64,000 nt of DNA from Microcebus murinus. Taxonomy: Eukaryota > Chordata > Mammalia > Primates > Cheirogaleidae. The stretch covers positions 57,616,501 through 57,680,500 of the forward strand of contig NC_134111.1 of assembly GCF_040939455.1 (NCBI RefSeq), read 5' to 3'. The first letter of the stretch is position 1. The number at the start of each line of letters is the position of its first letter. The position numbers and the translations under genes are program-made. Below the pieces are notes generated by a model that searched no databases, was not told where the DNA came from, and worked only from the letters and a program-made list of their open reading frames with translations. Below, one piece after another: positions 25,301-38,176 of this stretch.

Positions 25301-27186
25301 GTTGAAAAAAAATAGAGTTCTATTTGAAATGATAATAATACACATTAACTGCAGTTGTGGTCATCTTAGCTTATCAATTATCCTGTCTACTAATGAGATC
25401 ATCTGTTTGAATTTTCCACATATTTCACAGGAACTTTTAGGTTTATCCATATATCCACATGTCAGTTATCAATGCACAAGGATATAAAAGGATTATCCTT
25501 CACAATAGGACTGTAGATAGGAGCTTAATTTAAATAAATGTGCTAATTATTCTTTTCTAATTATGGTCATTAGCTGCTGAGGATCTTTAAGAGCCATAAT
25601 ATACTCTTCACTGTATTTCTCCACCTAACCAACCACCCTTGCATTTGTGTGAGAAAACTCCAGAACTGAGAATTAATGGTACATAAATTGGAACACTGCC
25701 TGTCTGCATAAAAAACTAACTTTCCTTAACTATTAATGCTCTTGGTAATTCAAGCATAGGGCAAGCCCTGGAATTAGAGTAACATTTCTAAAAATGAAGA
25801 GGTAATTTAACAGACTTGGATTGTTAGTCTCAGTAAAGGAAAGCAAGATAAAGCTCTTTAACCAGAGCTGTGTTATGTGAAAAGACTCTTGTGTATCACA
25901 GAAACTTGTTTTGGTTCCTGAGCTTATTTATGTGATGATATTCAGTTTATTTAAATGAATTATAAAATTTTATAACATCCAGATCTGTTTTTTATGTTGC
26001 TTGAATGCATTCTAAATGGATTTATTAGATACATACAACTTCAAAGATATTTTTTATTTCAGACAAAACCTTACTTTTACCTGTAGTTAGACAGTCTGTA
26101 CTATTTAATTTTTAAAATCTTCTTAACATGATAGTGTTTTATGATACACATAAACTAGAAAAAAATGAACATACAATATTTCTTATTCAGACATGAGAAG
26201 AAGGATGGGGTATTTTCAGACATAAAAACTTCATTCCTCTAAATTATGACACCTGTACTTTAAGCGCCTCTGTAAAGAGGACTGTCTTCTGGGGAAGATA
26301 GTTCATAGAAGGGAAACAGGATCTATCAGAAAAGCTGTTTACAATAAAACATTTTGACAGCTCAAGTAATTAAACAGCTTTCCCAGGTGCAAAGCAGTAT
26401 CTTAAAAGCCCCTCCGGCTATAATAGTACACAGATTTATCCTTCAGAAAAAGAAAAAGTCTACTGTGAAAACAAGTTAATGAAAGGAGAAGAAATCTAAC
26501 GAAAATAATCTAAAAGTATTAGAACTTTAATTATTAAGACACATGTAAATAGAAAAAAATCAGTATTTTGCTTACATTAACACTGAGAAAATTAGTGTTC
26601 TCGCCTTTTTAAATGTTTTGTCAGAAAAAAATGTTAATTTGAACCATAAATTTCTTGCAAAGCATGTATACACTTGCCTACATAAAGCCATGAATTAGTA
26701 GGAGTGGTGTAGAAAATATTCAGACCTCCTCATTCTCTAGGATCTGATTATACATGTTTTAAAAATTAATCTGCCAAACCATTTGTTCCTTAACTAAATT
26801 TAGTATATTGGCCATGGCACCGACACTAAAGGCAAGGATTTCAAAAGGAAAAAAAGGTAAAATTCAAGTACTCATAGACAATTTAATTGATGTGTTGGAA
26901 TTCTATTTTTTTAGCCAAAGGCTATGGTATAGCTTATCTAGTAAAGAATTTATTGCAAGTTGTGTAATAGGCATTCAATAATTGTTTAGCTAATAAATGA
27001 ACAGAGCAAAAAGATGTTAGGGATTCACAAGGAATTGCAGTTTTCTTTGTAGTCTCATGTTTCTTTGTTTCATTAATGGAGGATTTGTGAAAATAATCCC
27101 TTGATTTAGGCATGTCATGTTTGAGAGACATGCTTTTGTGTTTTTAAAATATGTTGTGCATGACAAGAGTTATTCCTTCAACAAAT
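25301..27186. other. no feature recognised
   Basis: AT-rich unique-looking DNA without a family resemblance or convincing coding frame. Confidence 0.5.
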
Positions 27187-27580
27187 ATGTATTAAATGCC
27201 TACAGTGCATGCATTTAGATGGTGTGTGTGGTAATCCCTTTGACAATTGTGTCTTCTGCACGTGTGTGTGCGCATGCACAGACAGAAAAAGAGTGAGAGG
27301 AGTTTGGCCTATTTCACTATATTTCCCAACTAACCATAGCTCATACTTATTGAACATAGTGAGCATACCTAGGAAACCAGGAACCACAGTATGCATTTTT
27401 AAAGTACTGGCTCATTTAATCCTCCAAACAATGCTATAAGACAGTTTGTATTATTATCCCCTTTTTAAGATAAACTGAGCCTCAGATACATAAAGCAAGT
27501 TGCCCCAGGTTCCATAATGCTGGAGCTAGCATACACAACCAGGCATCCTGACTCCAGACACCAGGGTTTTTATCACCACA
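27187..27580 (-). mobile_element. MIR SINE, antisense, interrupted by a TG/GC dinucleotide patch
   Basis: 'tgtattaaatgcctacagtgc' at the start and 'ctcatttaatcctccaaac', 'attattatccccttttta', 'gttgccccaggttccataatg' later reproduce antisense MIR. The interval at about 27225-27370 does not fit and may be an insertion or unrelated DNA. Confidence 0.65.
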
Positions 27581-28254
27581 GGACAGTGCTGCACAAGAGA
27601 GCTTATTTAATGATAGTAATGGCACAGAAACTGTAGATTAGCTTACACCATACTTATGATAGGTTTGTAGAAAAAGAGCTAGGGAGTCTTAAAGAGCAGA
27701 GAAAAGTCTGGGGGCTTGATAAAACTCCTTCAAACGCTGATGCCTGAGGTTTGCACAGCACCATAATAACTGCTACAAAAAAAAGAAAAAAAAAACACCC
27801 TGCTGGTGGATAGAATGCAGGATTTTGAAATAGCAGATGATTGACCTGAATCTTAATGTACAAATATGTGTTTGTCAATGGACAGTGGCAATTTCTGTGT
27901 TCTGGTCAGAGCAAACTGCATGCAATTGGAAATCACCTGGGTTGTTGTTCAGCTAACACAAGTCTGACCTAAATGAGAGATGAGAAGAGAGAGAATATCA
28001 TGAAGGTGCTACAATGGTATGTTAAGACTTCTTGACTTTATTCTAGCCAAACAAGAAAGGAAAGGATGGATGCCAAGGATATGGGACATAAGAGCCCAAT
28101 AAATACAGCTACTATTATCTTTGATGTAGTTATTATGCTTCATACTACGCACTTGGGGAAAACAAAAAGAATTTTGATGGGAGTAACAAGATCAACATTT
28201 TTCTCCAACAGAGAAAAATCAAAACAGAAATACATTTGCACATTTTTAAAAGTT
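27581..28254. other. no feature recognised
   Basis: Contains an A-rich run at about 27775-27796. No family or exon is seen. Confidence 0.5.
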
Positions 28255-28485
28255 CAATCAGTGAATATTTGCTTAACACCTATTACGTATCATGCACTGT
28301 TCTAAGTTCTTTACATGAATTAGCTATTTTAATCCTCTCAAGAACTTTATGAAGAAGATATTATTATTATTTTCATTTTACATAAAGGGAAACTGAGGCA
28401 CAGAATTCGCACAGCTACGAAGTAATAGAGGCAGTATTTGATCTCAGGTAGCCACTCCAGACCTCATGTTTAACAATTTCTAGGG
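28255..28485 (-). mobile_element. MIR SINE, antisense
   Basis: 'catgcactgttctaagttc', 'attttaatcctctcaagaac', 'attattattattttcatttt' and 'gggaaactgaggcacag' follow the antisense MIR order almost end to end. Confidence 0.85.
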
Positions 28486-29654
28486 CTGCCTCCAAAGCTT
28501 TTCCATCTCTTTTAGAGTAAAAGACATTCAGTGACACAATGGAGAGAGCAGAAGCTATTATACAAGTCACTACTTGAAAGTTTATTCTACCTCAAAGTAA
28601 TGTCCCAAAGTTCAGAATACTCATAAAGTTCATGTGTATGTTTTTTCTACCAAGTACTAGATATTTTCCATTGACCTCTATAACTTGCTCACTGTGATAT
28701 TAATATTTTAGCCAAAGAGATAAGAAGTATTCTGTAAGAAATTTCAACATTAGCATCTGTTTTTTATTGTCTAAGACATATACTTAAATAAAAGCCACGT
28801 GAAGGGGGAAATAGGTCTTATTTTTAAATTATGTTTACTGCTTATTGATAGACAAAAAGAATACTCTGGGTTATGCAGAATGCTCTCAGTAAACCATTCC
28901 AAGCCTGGGCCTGTGGTAAAATTTCTAAACCTTCTTGACAATTGAGCCTCAAATATCTGTCATCGAATATCCCCCCAGATCCTTTCTGCTGCTTATTTGA
29001 TTGCCCAGCTGACCCAAAGTTCAACATTTTAAATCTCTTAAGTCTGTTTTTACCTAAGGGCATAGAGCAGGAACTGCTCTAATTTATTCCTCTTCCTGCT
29101 ACCATGCCCCATAATATGCTCTCCTGGCTGCATACGATTATTTTATCCTCTTATATTGAAAGCCGAGGAGCCTGCAAAGCCATTTAGCGGAAGAAGAGCA
29201 GGTGGTACCAGGTGTTAGAATACAAGACTCCATGACCTTGGGAGAAGGTACAAATCACCCAGGAAGGTTCTGTGGTCCACAGAGCAGCTGGGCTAATAAG
29301 GGTCTCAATAAGGGTGGCATTTTTTGTTTTCAGAATGAATAATCTTTTTCATGTACATAGACTTTTCAAAACATCTGGTTATGTTTTTCTTCTTAGAAAA
29401 ATGTCTCCAAGATAGAGACTTGGTTCTATCAGTTGATACACATTAAGCATATGGTTTTACAAAAGTGGTCTTTGACTCAAGTTTAATATATCCTTGACCC
29501 AGGTAACATAAGATACAAACACCATGAAGTTCACTTATCTAAATTCCACACTTCTGTTTCTGAGAAAGTTCAAGGAAGGGCAGTGATTACTAATCAAATG
29601 ACACAGGACATCGCATAGGCCCCCATGAGCATTGTCTGGCACATAGATGACACC
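28486..29654. other. no feature recognised
   Basis: Mixed DNA. A short L2-tail-like phrase ('gagcattgtctggcacatag') lies at about 29627-29646. No coding signature. Confidence 0.5.
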
Positions 29655-29870
29655 AAATGAATCAGCAATATTAATTTTAATAATAATAGCTACTAATTAA
29701 GTACTTGTTATGAGCCAGGAGATGCACACAAATATGTTTTTTATAAATCTCCCAATATATATAGGTATTATACCCCTATTTATAGATGAATAAATTGAAG
29801 GTCAGAGAAATTAAGTAACTGACAGCCAGTTAAGTCTAAGCCAGGCTATTCAGATTCCTGTGGTCCTGGT
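29655..29870 (-). mobile_element. MIR SINE, antisense
   Basis: 'aagtacttgttatgagccagg', 'ggtattatacccctatttatag' and 'attaagtaactgacagccag' follow antisense MIR. Divergence is high, as expected for this family. Confidence 0.75.
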
Positions 29871-30111
29871 TGCATTTTGGTTGCATGATATGGCAGAAAT
29901 TCCTCTAAGATATGAAACTATCACATACTACTCTGTATTCAGTCTGTTCTGATGGAATGGAAGCTTTTTTTCTCTTTAATGGAAGAGTTCTAAACCCTTA
30001 AATCTCACTATGCAGGATAAGTTTGCATTCCTACTAATGACACAGAACAATCTTACTTATTAATACTCAACATGACACCTGTGAATGATCCCTTGTTGGA
30101 AAAGTGAAATT

Positions 30112-30182
30112 GAGAGAGAGAGAGAGAGAGAAAGGGAGGGAGGGAAAAGACAGAGAAAGGAGGATAGGTAAGAGAGAGGGGA
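30112..30182. repeat. (GA)n and GGGA-rich purine tract
   Basis: A GA dinucleotide run passes into GGGA/GGAA purine sequence. The plus-strand frame 30104-30409 starts in this tract and is an Arg/Glu translation of it, not a gene. Confidence 0.93.
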
Positions 30183-30658
30183 GATTATTTTTGATCACTC
30201 AGTTAAAGACAGAGGAGGTACAATTTACTCTTCTCTGCCTGTGTCTTGCATTAGAGGAGACAAACAGGAGACATGGTGATTATCTGAAAAAGCATGATCA
30301 GCATAAGCAGTATAATAAAGGCACTAGTAAAGTTCTACAGGAGATAAAAAGGCAGAGAAAATGCTTGATTCTGCTAAATAGGATCAAGGAAGACTTGCAA
30401 AGGGGGTGATCTTTCAGTTGAACATTGAAGGATAAATACAAACTTGACAGGTTAGAGAAGGTGAAGTAAAGGATCAGGTCTTACACATTCAAACACACTT
30501 AGGCAATAGACATATGATGGTCTTGTCTTAGTGGGAGATATTTAGATAATACGGCATCTCTCATAGTCTAGTGAGTGATAGACATTTATATTGTCTGTTG
30601 TGTGTCATAGTGCTACAATGGACTCTTTCTAAGTCAGTTTATTCTAAAGCTCAAAGAC
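30183..30658. other. no feature recognised
   Basis: Unassigned DNA immediately upstream of the solo LTR. Confidence 0.5.
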
Positions 30659-31091
30659 CAAGTGTAACAGAGGGAATGGTCTGAAAAATAAAAGCCCAAA
30701 ATTTTCTGTCTCTTTAAAATTTGCCCCACTCTTTGAGAACTGCAGCCTGGCCTGCATCCCTGACACAGGCTAAATCCTTTATTAAAGGAGATAACTCAGC
30801 CCCCCGACCCTGCCCCATAGGTGGTTGGTGGAGGTCACAGGCTTTGTCTTTGGCAGAGATGGGACAATTAGAATAGTAAACCACAATAGCCTAAAACTGA
30901 GGAGTCCTCCCTTTAAAAGCTCTGTATTTCTGCTTATGTTCAGGAAATTTGGATTTTGAGATGAGAAGGTCTACTATTTTTCCTCCTTTGCTGGCAAAGG
31001 AATAAAACTTCTCTTTCCTCCTTCCCAAACTATTTGTTCTCATTCTTCTGATGTGGCCTCGAGGACAACTATTGAGCTTTCATAACACAAG
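30659..31091 (+). mobile_element. solo LTR of an ERV1-type endogenous retrovirus with 4-bp target duplication
   Basis: The LTR proper is 30663-31087 (425 bp). It begins TGTAACAG and ends CATAACA, with the 4-bp direct repeat CAAG on both sides (30659-30662 and 31088-31091). A TATA-like tttaaaa lies at 30912-30918 and an AATAAA polyadenylation signal at 31001-31006, giving a U3-R-U5 layout on the plus strand. No internal gag, pol or env sequence is present, so this is the product of LTR-LTR recombination. A 4-bp duplication fits gammaretrovirus-like ERV1. The wording reminds me of MER50-type LTRs, but that name is uncertain. Confidence 0.9.
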
Positions 31092-32364
31092 TACCTCCAC
31101 ATTTTAACATCAGGTACTGGACCACCTATGCAGGAAATGATGAGTCTATAAAATTAGATCTGCCATGAACAACAACCTCCAGGAAGGAGAAGAAAGAGAA
31201 AGAGATACACACAGAGAGATAAAAAAATGAAGAAGAAAAGTAAAAAGAGGAACTAAGAGAAGAGAGGGGAGAGAATGTGGGTCTAAGAGACAAGAGTGTT
31301 TTGAAATGTCAGGAGGGAGGATTTCTTCAGAGACAATGGCATACCATTTTGCATCTCCCATTTCTGCCAAACAAACAAATATCCCCTAGAACTTAAGGAG
31401 CTGAATCAGACTCTTGCTAAAAAGAGACTAAAGGAGAAGAATTGAGGCTACAGTTGCCCCTGCCTGACAGCCAGGTCATGCCAGGAGGGAGCTCACTGAA
31501 GCCATCTAAAAAGCTCTGCAGTAGAAAGCACAGAGAAGAAAGCCCAGTGGCAGAGAGGTGGCTGCTCCTGAGGGACAAGTCATGAGTCAGAGAGAGAGGT
31601 ATACCTTTGTCCTGGCCATTGCTGCTGGAAGTTCCCAGCCACAGGGTGTCATCTAGAAATCCCCAAAGGGGCACCCACGAGATAAAAGCAAAACACACAG
31701 CAATTATATTTCTGTCACAAAAGCCAAATGATAACTGTAACACACTATCCATTTTCCACTTACTCTTTCTCCTCCTGGGTTTGACACTATGATGGCCAGG
31801 ACATTAGGGAGTGGCCAGGAGACCAGAGAGAAGCCAAAGCTAATGCCATCCTGTCCCACGACCAACTCCCAGATCTTAAACCTTGCATCCCTGGGGTCCG
31901 TGATGCGAGGAGAGCTTTAGTTTGAATGAAGTCTGGAGTTCCAGGTATTGGCATGGATTGAACATTTTAAATCTTGAAATGAGTCATTTCTCATGAAACA
32001 AAGAAATTGGCAGAAACAGAAATAGTTTGCAGAGGTTTAATCAAAAACAAAGTTTAGAGTATCTGGTGTCTAGAGCCATATTTATAAACCCTACATGAAA
32101 ATAATAAGACCTTGGAAGTTTTGACAAAATCCCAATCCCTTCTAATGAATGAAATGAAAATTTTCAGTAAGTTTTTCCCTAAATATTCTTTCCAACTATT
32201 GGAAGTTGATCAATAGTGTAGAGCAGGGAGTTCGAAGTCATAGTCTGTAACTAGTATAGTAGAATGGATAATTTGACCAGTGTTTTCTTCTGACAGAGAG
32301 CAGGTATCTTGTTCTTATTAATGCCACGAGGAAGTGTTACTTAGCAGTTTCAGCTTTAGTCTTC
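31092..32364. other. unassigned DNA, purine-rich in its first part
   Basis: GA-rich at about 31176-31300. The minus-strand frames at 31146-31370 and 31417-31752 (111 codons) are low-complexity or motif-free. No known repeat family is seen. Confidence 0.45.
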
Positions 32365-32500
32365 CAAGACTTGAATGTGTACAAGAATCATCTCTGGACC
32401 TTATTTCCCTGAAGGTTCTGATTTAAGGGGCCTGGGATGGTGCCCAACAATCTGCATTTCGAATATGCTCCCAGGTAAAGCCAATGTTGAAGTGTTCAGA
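32365..32500 (+). mobile_element. MER5-type hAT fragment
   Basis: 'gtacaagaatcatctctgg', 'aggttctgatttaaggggcc' and 'atctgcatttcgaatatgctccc' reproduce the MER5A interior. The terminal inverted repeats are lost. Confidence 0.7.
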
Positions 32501-32504
32501 ACTC

Positions 32505-32745
32505 AGATTTTGGGAGCCAAACACAGCTGGAGCTGCATAAGAATCCCAGCTCTGTCACTTATTAGACCTGGGTCTTTGGGCAAGATAACTTAACCTCTCT
32601 GTGCCTTAATTTCTTATTCTGCACAATAAGGTAATCATAATTATATATATACACACACACACACACATATAAAATAGGAGTGTTGTGAAGATTAAATTGG
32701 TTAATAAATGTAAAACACTTCAAGGAGAGAACTGTGTGTGTTTGT
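32505..32745 (+). mobile_element. MIR SINE, sense, with internal AC microsatellite
   Basis: The copy runs 'aatcccagctctgtcactta', 'gggcaagataacttaacctctctgtgcc', then an AT/AC run at 32643-32672, then 'gtgttgtgaagattaaattgg' and 'aatgtaaaacactt'. The microsatellite grew where the MIR has its 'ataataata' segment. Confidence 0.85.
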
Positions 32746-33589
32746 TATTATTTCTTTATGGCTAAAACAGAATCCTCCCCTAGGAAGTTTACTTATGCTT
32801 TTGTTTTAATTTTATTTTCATTTGTTTGTTGTGATGGTTGATATAGTCACTAACTTCAACATTCAAAATGTCCTAAAAAAGACTTCTTGACATTTCTCTT
32901 CAGTTTTCTAATTGACCTACTAAGAATTAACGAACACTACCAGTTTAAGAGGATTTTTGTAAATGGACTCAACTATGGCTTTTCTGAGCTTCTCCCTCAT
33001 TTTCCAGGATCCTATTTGTGAACTGAAGAACTATAAGAGCCTAACCTCCCCACCCACTGACTCTAATCCTTTAAAAAACAGGTTGATTTTGGTTTCTCCG
33101 TTTCCCCTAAAAAAACCTCTAGGCAGGCAGGAAAGCAACTGAAACTGGGATTTTCTATCTCTTCAAAAGAGAACTAGGCTATTAAAATAACCCTATGATA
33201 ATTTAATCCATCTTGCGGGGCTGAGGCAATAATGCTGATTCCAAACTTTCATAGAGTTCTCCCTGAGCCTGAACCTGAAGAACCTGCCCTATCCACTGAT
33301 CTCACCTTCCACCTGGTGGGAGTGGCACTGCCTTTGACTCAAGCTCCTTTGGTCATGGTCCGATGCTACTTTCCTTAGGAGTGGCTCATAATTATTTTTA
33401 TCCCACTGATTTATTAATGAATCCACTCTAGTGCAATATACTTGGAGCTGGAAGCCAGCAGACTTCCCCGCTCCTAGAAAAATATCTGGGCATCCCTTAC
33501 TTGGTGATGGTAGAAGCAGTTCGGAAGTTTCAGGACAAGCTATTCAACCAAAATTTAAGACATTTTCACAATGCCAAGGTTGTACAGAA
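32746..33589. other. no feature recognised
   Basis: Unassigned DNA before a CA repeat. The frame at 33431-33718 runs into the repeat and is not coding. Confidence 0.5.
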
Positions 33590-33639
33590 ACACACACACA
33601 CACATACACACACGCACACACACACGCACGCACACACAC
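33590..33639. repeat. (CA)n microsatellite with CGCA variants
   Basis: CA units with CATA and CGCA variants. It is compositionally like the array at 22660-22714. Confidence 0.95.
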
Positions 33640-34555
33640 TCCAAGAGCTATATTCTTTTATTTATGGATAACTGACATCCCTCCCCTAGAGTATAGGGGG
33701 TTGAGATCATTAATGTAAAGATTCAATGTAGTGAGTGAATGAGCCTTTTAAAGCATCTGAAAAAGATCTGCATTCTGAAAAGTCATTTTCCCATTTTCAA
33801 AGTTACTTGAGTTATTTATTTATTTAGGTGTAACCCTAAGAACAAGATATTTTGGCTGAGAAAAGGGTGAATGTCAGCCTTTCTCTGTCAGCCTCAGGGA
33901 ACCTCAGTTCAAATACCTCAGCTCCTATAACAGGAATTTGTTTCCTCTAGTTGGGATTCAGGTCCCTGCTAAATCGGATGTGATTTGCCTTAACATGTCC
34001 ATAACCTGCTGTCACAGTGCATGCTACCTGTTTGGATGTCTGGTCACATTTTGAAGATCTTTTAACCTTTATTTGTTCTTTCAAGTTAATTATTTCTGGG
34101 GAGCTAAATGCCAAGTCTGGCAGCTGTTGTAGTAGGACATGACCTGGAGCCAGTCAGAACTAAAAGAATTGCTTTCCTCTAGGAATAAAAGGTAGCTGGA
34201 GGATTTAATCTGGAGGAAACTTTATACATATTTCTAACATGGAAGTCAACACCCTTGATTGAATAATAGTTTGCCCGGCTGCCTTAGGTAAGCTATCCTG
34301 AGCTTGATAAAAAATAAATCCTTTTCAACAAACATTCACCCTTAGCATAGACTTTCTGGAACCATTTTCCACTCCTACCTCCCTTATGACATTAAGGATA
34401 TGAAAGAAAATGAGAGGAAGGAAAAATCTTTCAAATTTTATTAAGAACCTTTTATTATCCAATGATATTTTATCATCTTTATGCTATATACACATTTACT
34501 TTATTCAAGGAATTCTGATATGTGAACATTTGTTTTTATGGAAAAGGCATATTTA
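33640..34555. other. no feature recognised
   Basis: Unassigned AT-rich DNA. Confidence 0.5.
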
Positions 34556-34830
34556 AAATTTTTTTTTAATTTCAAAATATTAAGGTGGTACTAATGTTTC
34601 TGTTACATGGATAGCTTTTATAATGTTTTAGCCAGGCTGTAAGTGTGCCTATCACCTGAATAGTGTTCATTGTACCTGTTAGGTAGGTTTTTACTTCTCC
34701 CTTCTCCCCTTCCCCTTCTTGATTTCCAGTGCTTGATTTTCTTTCTGAAAAGCACATGTTCTTACTTTGTTGCTAGTATTTATTTTTGAAAGGTTCACTA
34801 AGAAAATATTAAAAAATGAAAATTTGCCTA
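34556..34830 (-). mobile_element. L1 3' UTR fragment, antisense
   Basis: A poly-T start at 34558-34569 is followed by 'tttcaaaatattaaggtgg', 'tgttacatggatagc', 'agtgtgcctatcacctgaatag' and 'gttcattgtacctgttagg'. This is the antisense 3' UTR of a primate L1 related to, but older than, the young copies in this window. Confidence 0.78.
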
Positions 34831-35219
34831 GTAAAGATTGACCATTTGGAGTTTTGTTTGTTTAAGCAGCAAACTAATCATTATGTGGATCTCTAATATG
34901 TACCTTCCCAGTGGAAGGAGAGACATGGGAGAGGCTCAGAGGCTCAGCACCCACCCTCTCCGTGCTTCCTTTGCCTCCCTACTCCTAAGCATCCTCTATG
35001 ACAAATTCCTCTGTACCCTCCCCCAGGCTTTGTAGTGCACAGTTCAAAACCACTGTCCTGGTACATGGACAGGTAATATGACAGGTAATCATATTTGATA
35101 ATATGATTCAATTTGCCAAAATTATTTCTGCATAGGGTTACCAGAACATTTCTGTTGGTGAAGTTAGACAAATTTGTATTATAACATGTAAACTGCAATA
35201 ATTCAATGAGCAAAAGGTG
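34831..35219. other. no feature recognised
   Basis: Two overlapping short frames on opposite strands are shadows. No family is recognised. Confidence 0.5.
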
Positions 35220-35900
35220 GTTGTAGAGTCTGTCATTTTTAAAGTTTGTCAGTTTTTACATTTGGCACATTGCAAGCTAATGAAAATTCCTGCTACTTTG
35301 GGAGAAATAATCAATGAGGGATGTTTATTACAATGACACAATGTAAGGAACACATTAAGGCAAGCTATTTCTCACATTTCCATTCTTTCAAAACGCATTG
35401 CCGTTTCATGCATCCATTCTTGTTTCTACAGAAACTGATTTGTACTTGCAAAATAATAAATATTCATCTCATATGGATTTTTAAAGGTGACTGATTTGTA
35501 AAAATCAATAACTGTCTTTTGCCAGCTCGTGGACTGACATGATTGCCTTCATTTTCAAACATAAAACGATTGCATTAAAATAACATTAAGAGAGAAACAT
35601 CGGCTGACACAGGAAGAGAAATTCTTAAATGAAAACTGCTCCAGCCAGTTTTAATCAGTTCCGATCATGCTTTTTATTATAGTGCAAATGGGCTCTATTA
35701 AAAGGAAAGCCAATTCCAGATGATGATGCAAATAATTATAGCTGCCTTTGGCCTCTAGTTAGTGTTATTAACTAATGGTTTCAAAATATGAGATTTATTT
35801 TAGAAAGAACATTTTCCTTTAACAATGAAATGGGAAATTGGGCTTTGTCTATCCAATGTCTCATATGCAGATAAAAACTGAAAAAGAAATTAGTACTTTT
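35220..35900. other. repeat-free block, candidate conserved noncoding element
   Basis: No transposon signature interrupts about 680 bp. The sequence is rich in TAAT-core and AT-hook-like words (for example 'gcaaataattatagctgcc' at about 35728-35746) and has no long open frame. This texture is common in developmental enhancers, but conservation itself cannot be seen from one sequence, so this is only a candidate. Confidence 0.3.
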
Positions 35901-36589
35901 TGGGGGGTATTTTAAAATATAGAAACAATTGATTAAATTTCTTCATATGGATAAACTTAAAGTTCATTAGTTCAGCAATTCCAAACTAGTTTGGGTTCTA
36001 TGTTCTCTTAAGCATGAGAAATTCTATATAATCTATTTACCCCGCCCCTTCAACCACTTGCGATTATAATGTACATTAGTACATTAAAGGCCCTGAGAAA
36101 TTTTGTAGTGAAGATGTAAGTCTCTCTTCTTTATCCTTTAACTTTCCCTAATTAGTTTAAACATGGAAATGTTTTTAGGACATATGGGTTAATATTTTAT
36201 CTCACAGCAATCCACAAGATTCCCATTTGAGAAATTCTGAATGAATTTATAACCTAAGGCTTTATTTTTTTAACAGATATGTATCTCAAATATCTAGCCA
36301 CTCATTCATAAAATTGCAATTATGAGATCAGAAATTTTAAGTAAAGACAATAATTTAAACATAAGTCCAGGCAAACTTATAAATATTGTCTCTAAAAATG
36401 TTAATCACTGAAACATGTCTCTTGAAATACTTTATTTTTTTATGTTTCTCTTTTGAGATCTAATGAGATTCAAATTGGATTGTGCTCAATGCTACCTTTC
36501 TTAGCATGAATACGTTCATTTAATTCCTTTAGCTTATACATACTTCTATCATTTCATATGTCACAGGAACTGTACTATTTTTGCCTTGG
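35901..36589. other. no feature recognised
   Basis: AT-rich DNA without recognised families. Confidence 0.5.
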
Positions 36590-37003
36590 TTTCCCAGTGG
36601 CAGGTATGGAAGTGTGTTGCCCAGCTGTCCTTCAGGAAACAGTTGTTCAGCTATAAGCATTGCAGGAACCTGACAGCCTCCAGCTGCTCCCCCTTTGGGA
36701 TATGCTCCAGCTTTCAAGCCAAGGCCATGTTTTCCTGGGCAGTGCCTAGCGATCTAGCTCTGCAGGAATGGAGGACCTGGTCATTTCTGCCCAACGCAAG
36801 GCTCCTCTAACGGGCAATGCTTGCTCTGGAGTTCCCCGTTTTGTTGGTCCAGATTTTGTCATAACTGCACCATGACCTAAATAAAGGCTTTCCTTGCCCA
36901 GCCCTGCTTCCTCCTCCTTCCATCTTTCGCAGGCATTACCGCCAATAAATCTTGTGCACTCCTAACTCTGTATCAGTATCTGCTTCCAAAAGGACTCTAC
37001 TGA
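36590..37003 (+). mobile_element. LTR, probably ERVL class
   Basis: The 3' part has the typical layout of an ERVL LTR: a pyrimidine-rich stretch ('ctgcttcctcctccttcc'), then 'gccaataaatcttgtgcac' with AATAAA at 36944-36949, then 'tatctgcttccaaaaggac' near the end. A second AATAAA-like word lies at about 36888. I did not find clear TG/CA ends or a target duplication, and I do not name the family. The short frames at 36529-36810 are inside it and are not genes. Confidence 0.65.
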
Positions 37004-37591
37004 TACTTCCCTTTTAGCCTCCAAGATACTTCAGAGACAGAGTCATGTCTTTATCTTTGCATTCTAAATATCTCTCACACAGGGGCTGAATGATAAACAC
37101 TCCATAATCAAGTAAATTGTCAGTATAATTTAGATTAAAAAGGAAACACAGATATAGGTATAGATGCTAATGGATATGCCACATTTGAATCATTTTTATT
37201 ACCTGGGTTGTGTGTATGTGAATGCATGAGTGAACACTAGGTAGAAATTAGTAGAATGTTTTCGATGAAAGAATTAAATTCATCCATTATGCCACAAGCT
37301 AAACTTTTCCCCTATTTCTCAAAGGGTTTCCAGTGTGGAAGGCCCTAGTGGAGTGACCTGAGCCCTAACACCATCTATATGTTCAGGTTATTAGAATGTT
37401 AGATCCCATATGTACAACTAGAAAACCATTTTAGGTATTTTAGTTGAAGAGATCAATTTTGAAAAAGGTGTCATAAGAAGATTCACTCAACATTTGTGTG
37501 CATTATACATGGAAAGAGAGAAGACTTAGAGCATAATCATTCTTGGAGACAATTACAGCATCATGATTTTGGATCATCATTATCATCATCA
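37004..37591. other. no feature recognised
   Basis: A weak L2-tail-like phrase lies at about 37045-37125. Otherwise unassigned. Confidence 0.45.
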
Positions 37592-37792
37592 GATACTGGT
37601 TGATGCCTACAATATTCCAGGTATTTTACACACATTTAGTCATTTAATCCTCAGAAAAAGCCTGAAATATATCTATGAAGGATGAGGGAAGGTAGTCTCA
37701 GGGAGAAAATTTGTCCAAATTCTTTCTGATAGAAAGTCAGTAAGTGGGGAGTTGAACCTGGATCTATCTGACTCCAAAGCCTATGGTCTTTC
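37592..37792 (-). mobile_element. MIR SINE, antisense
   Basis: 'aatattccaggtattttacac', 'gtcatttaatcctcagaaaaagcc' and 'gtaagtggggagttgaacctgg' give the antisense MIR order. Confidence 0.8.
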
Positions 37793-38176
37793 TGGGACAT
37801 CAAAGTGCTTCCTATTTAGACATAAGGATTCCTCTGAGACTAGAATTGTGTTCAATGACTTTGTCTAAGTTGGAAACAGGGATGAGCACTCTGAGACATG
37901 GGCCTCAGAACAGATAGGTAAAGAAAGACAAGGTATGGTATGATCTGATGGATAATGTGAGTATAGGTGAGCAAGAGGCCATTGTTAGGAAGTGTGGACA
38001 TTGAGAAAAATGAAAACCCATATGAAGAGCTAAATCACGGTGCTTGAAGACACCAGCATTTGGGTAAAAAAAATGCCATAATAAACCAAGTTCAGAGATT
38101 AAAAGATCAAGGCAAGAATATAATGGGAAATCAAGTAGTTATAGTAAGTTCAGACTTCAGAACAGTTTTCTAGAAC

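Noticed and set aside
30104..30409. Arg/Glu-rich 101-codon frame
   Set aside because: Begins in a GA repeat, with no homology beyond low complexity.
33590..33639. CRISPR-like short repeats
   Set aside because: Plain CA microsatellite in a vertebrate genome, with no spacers.
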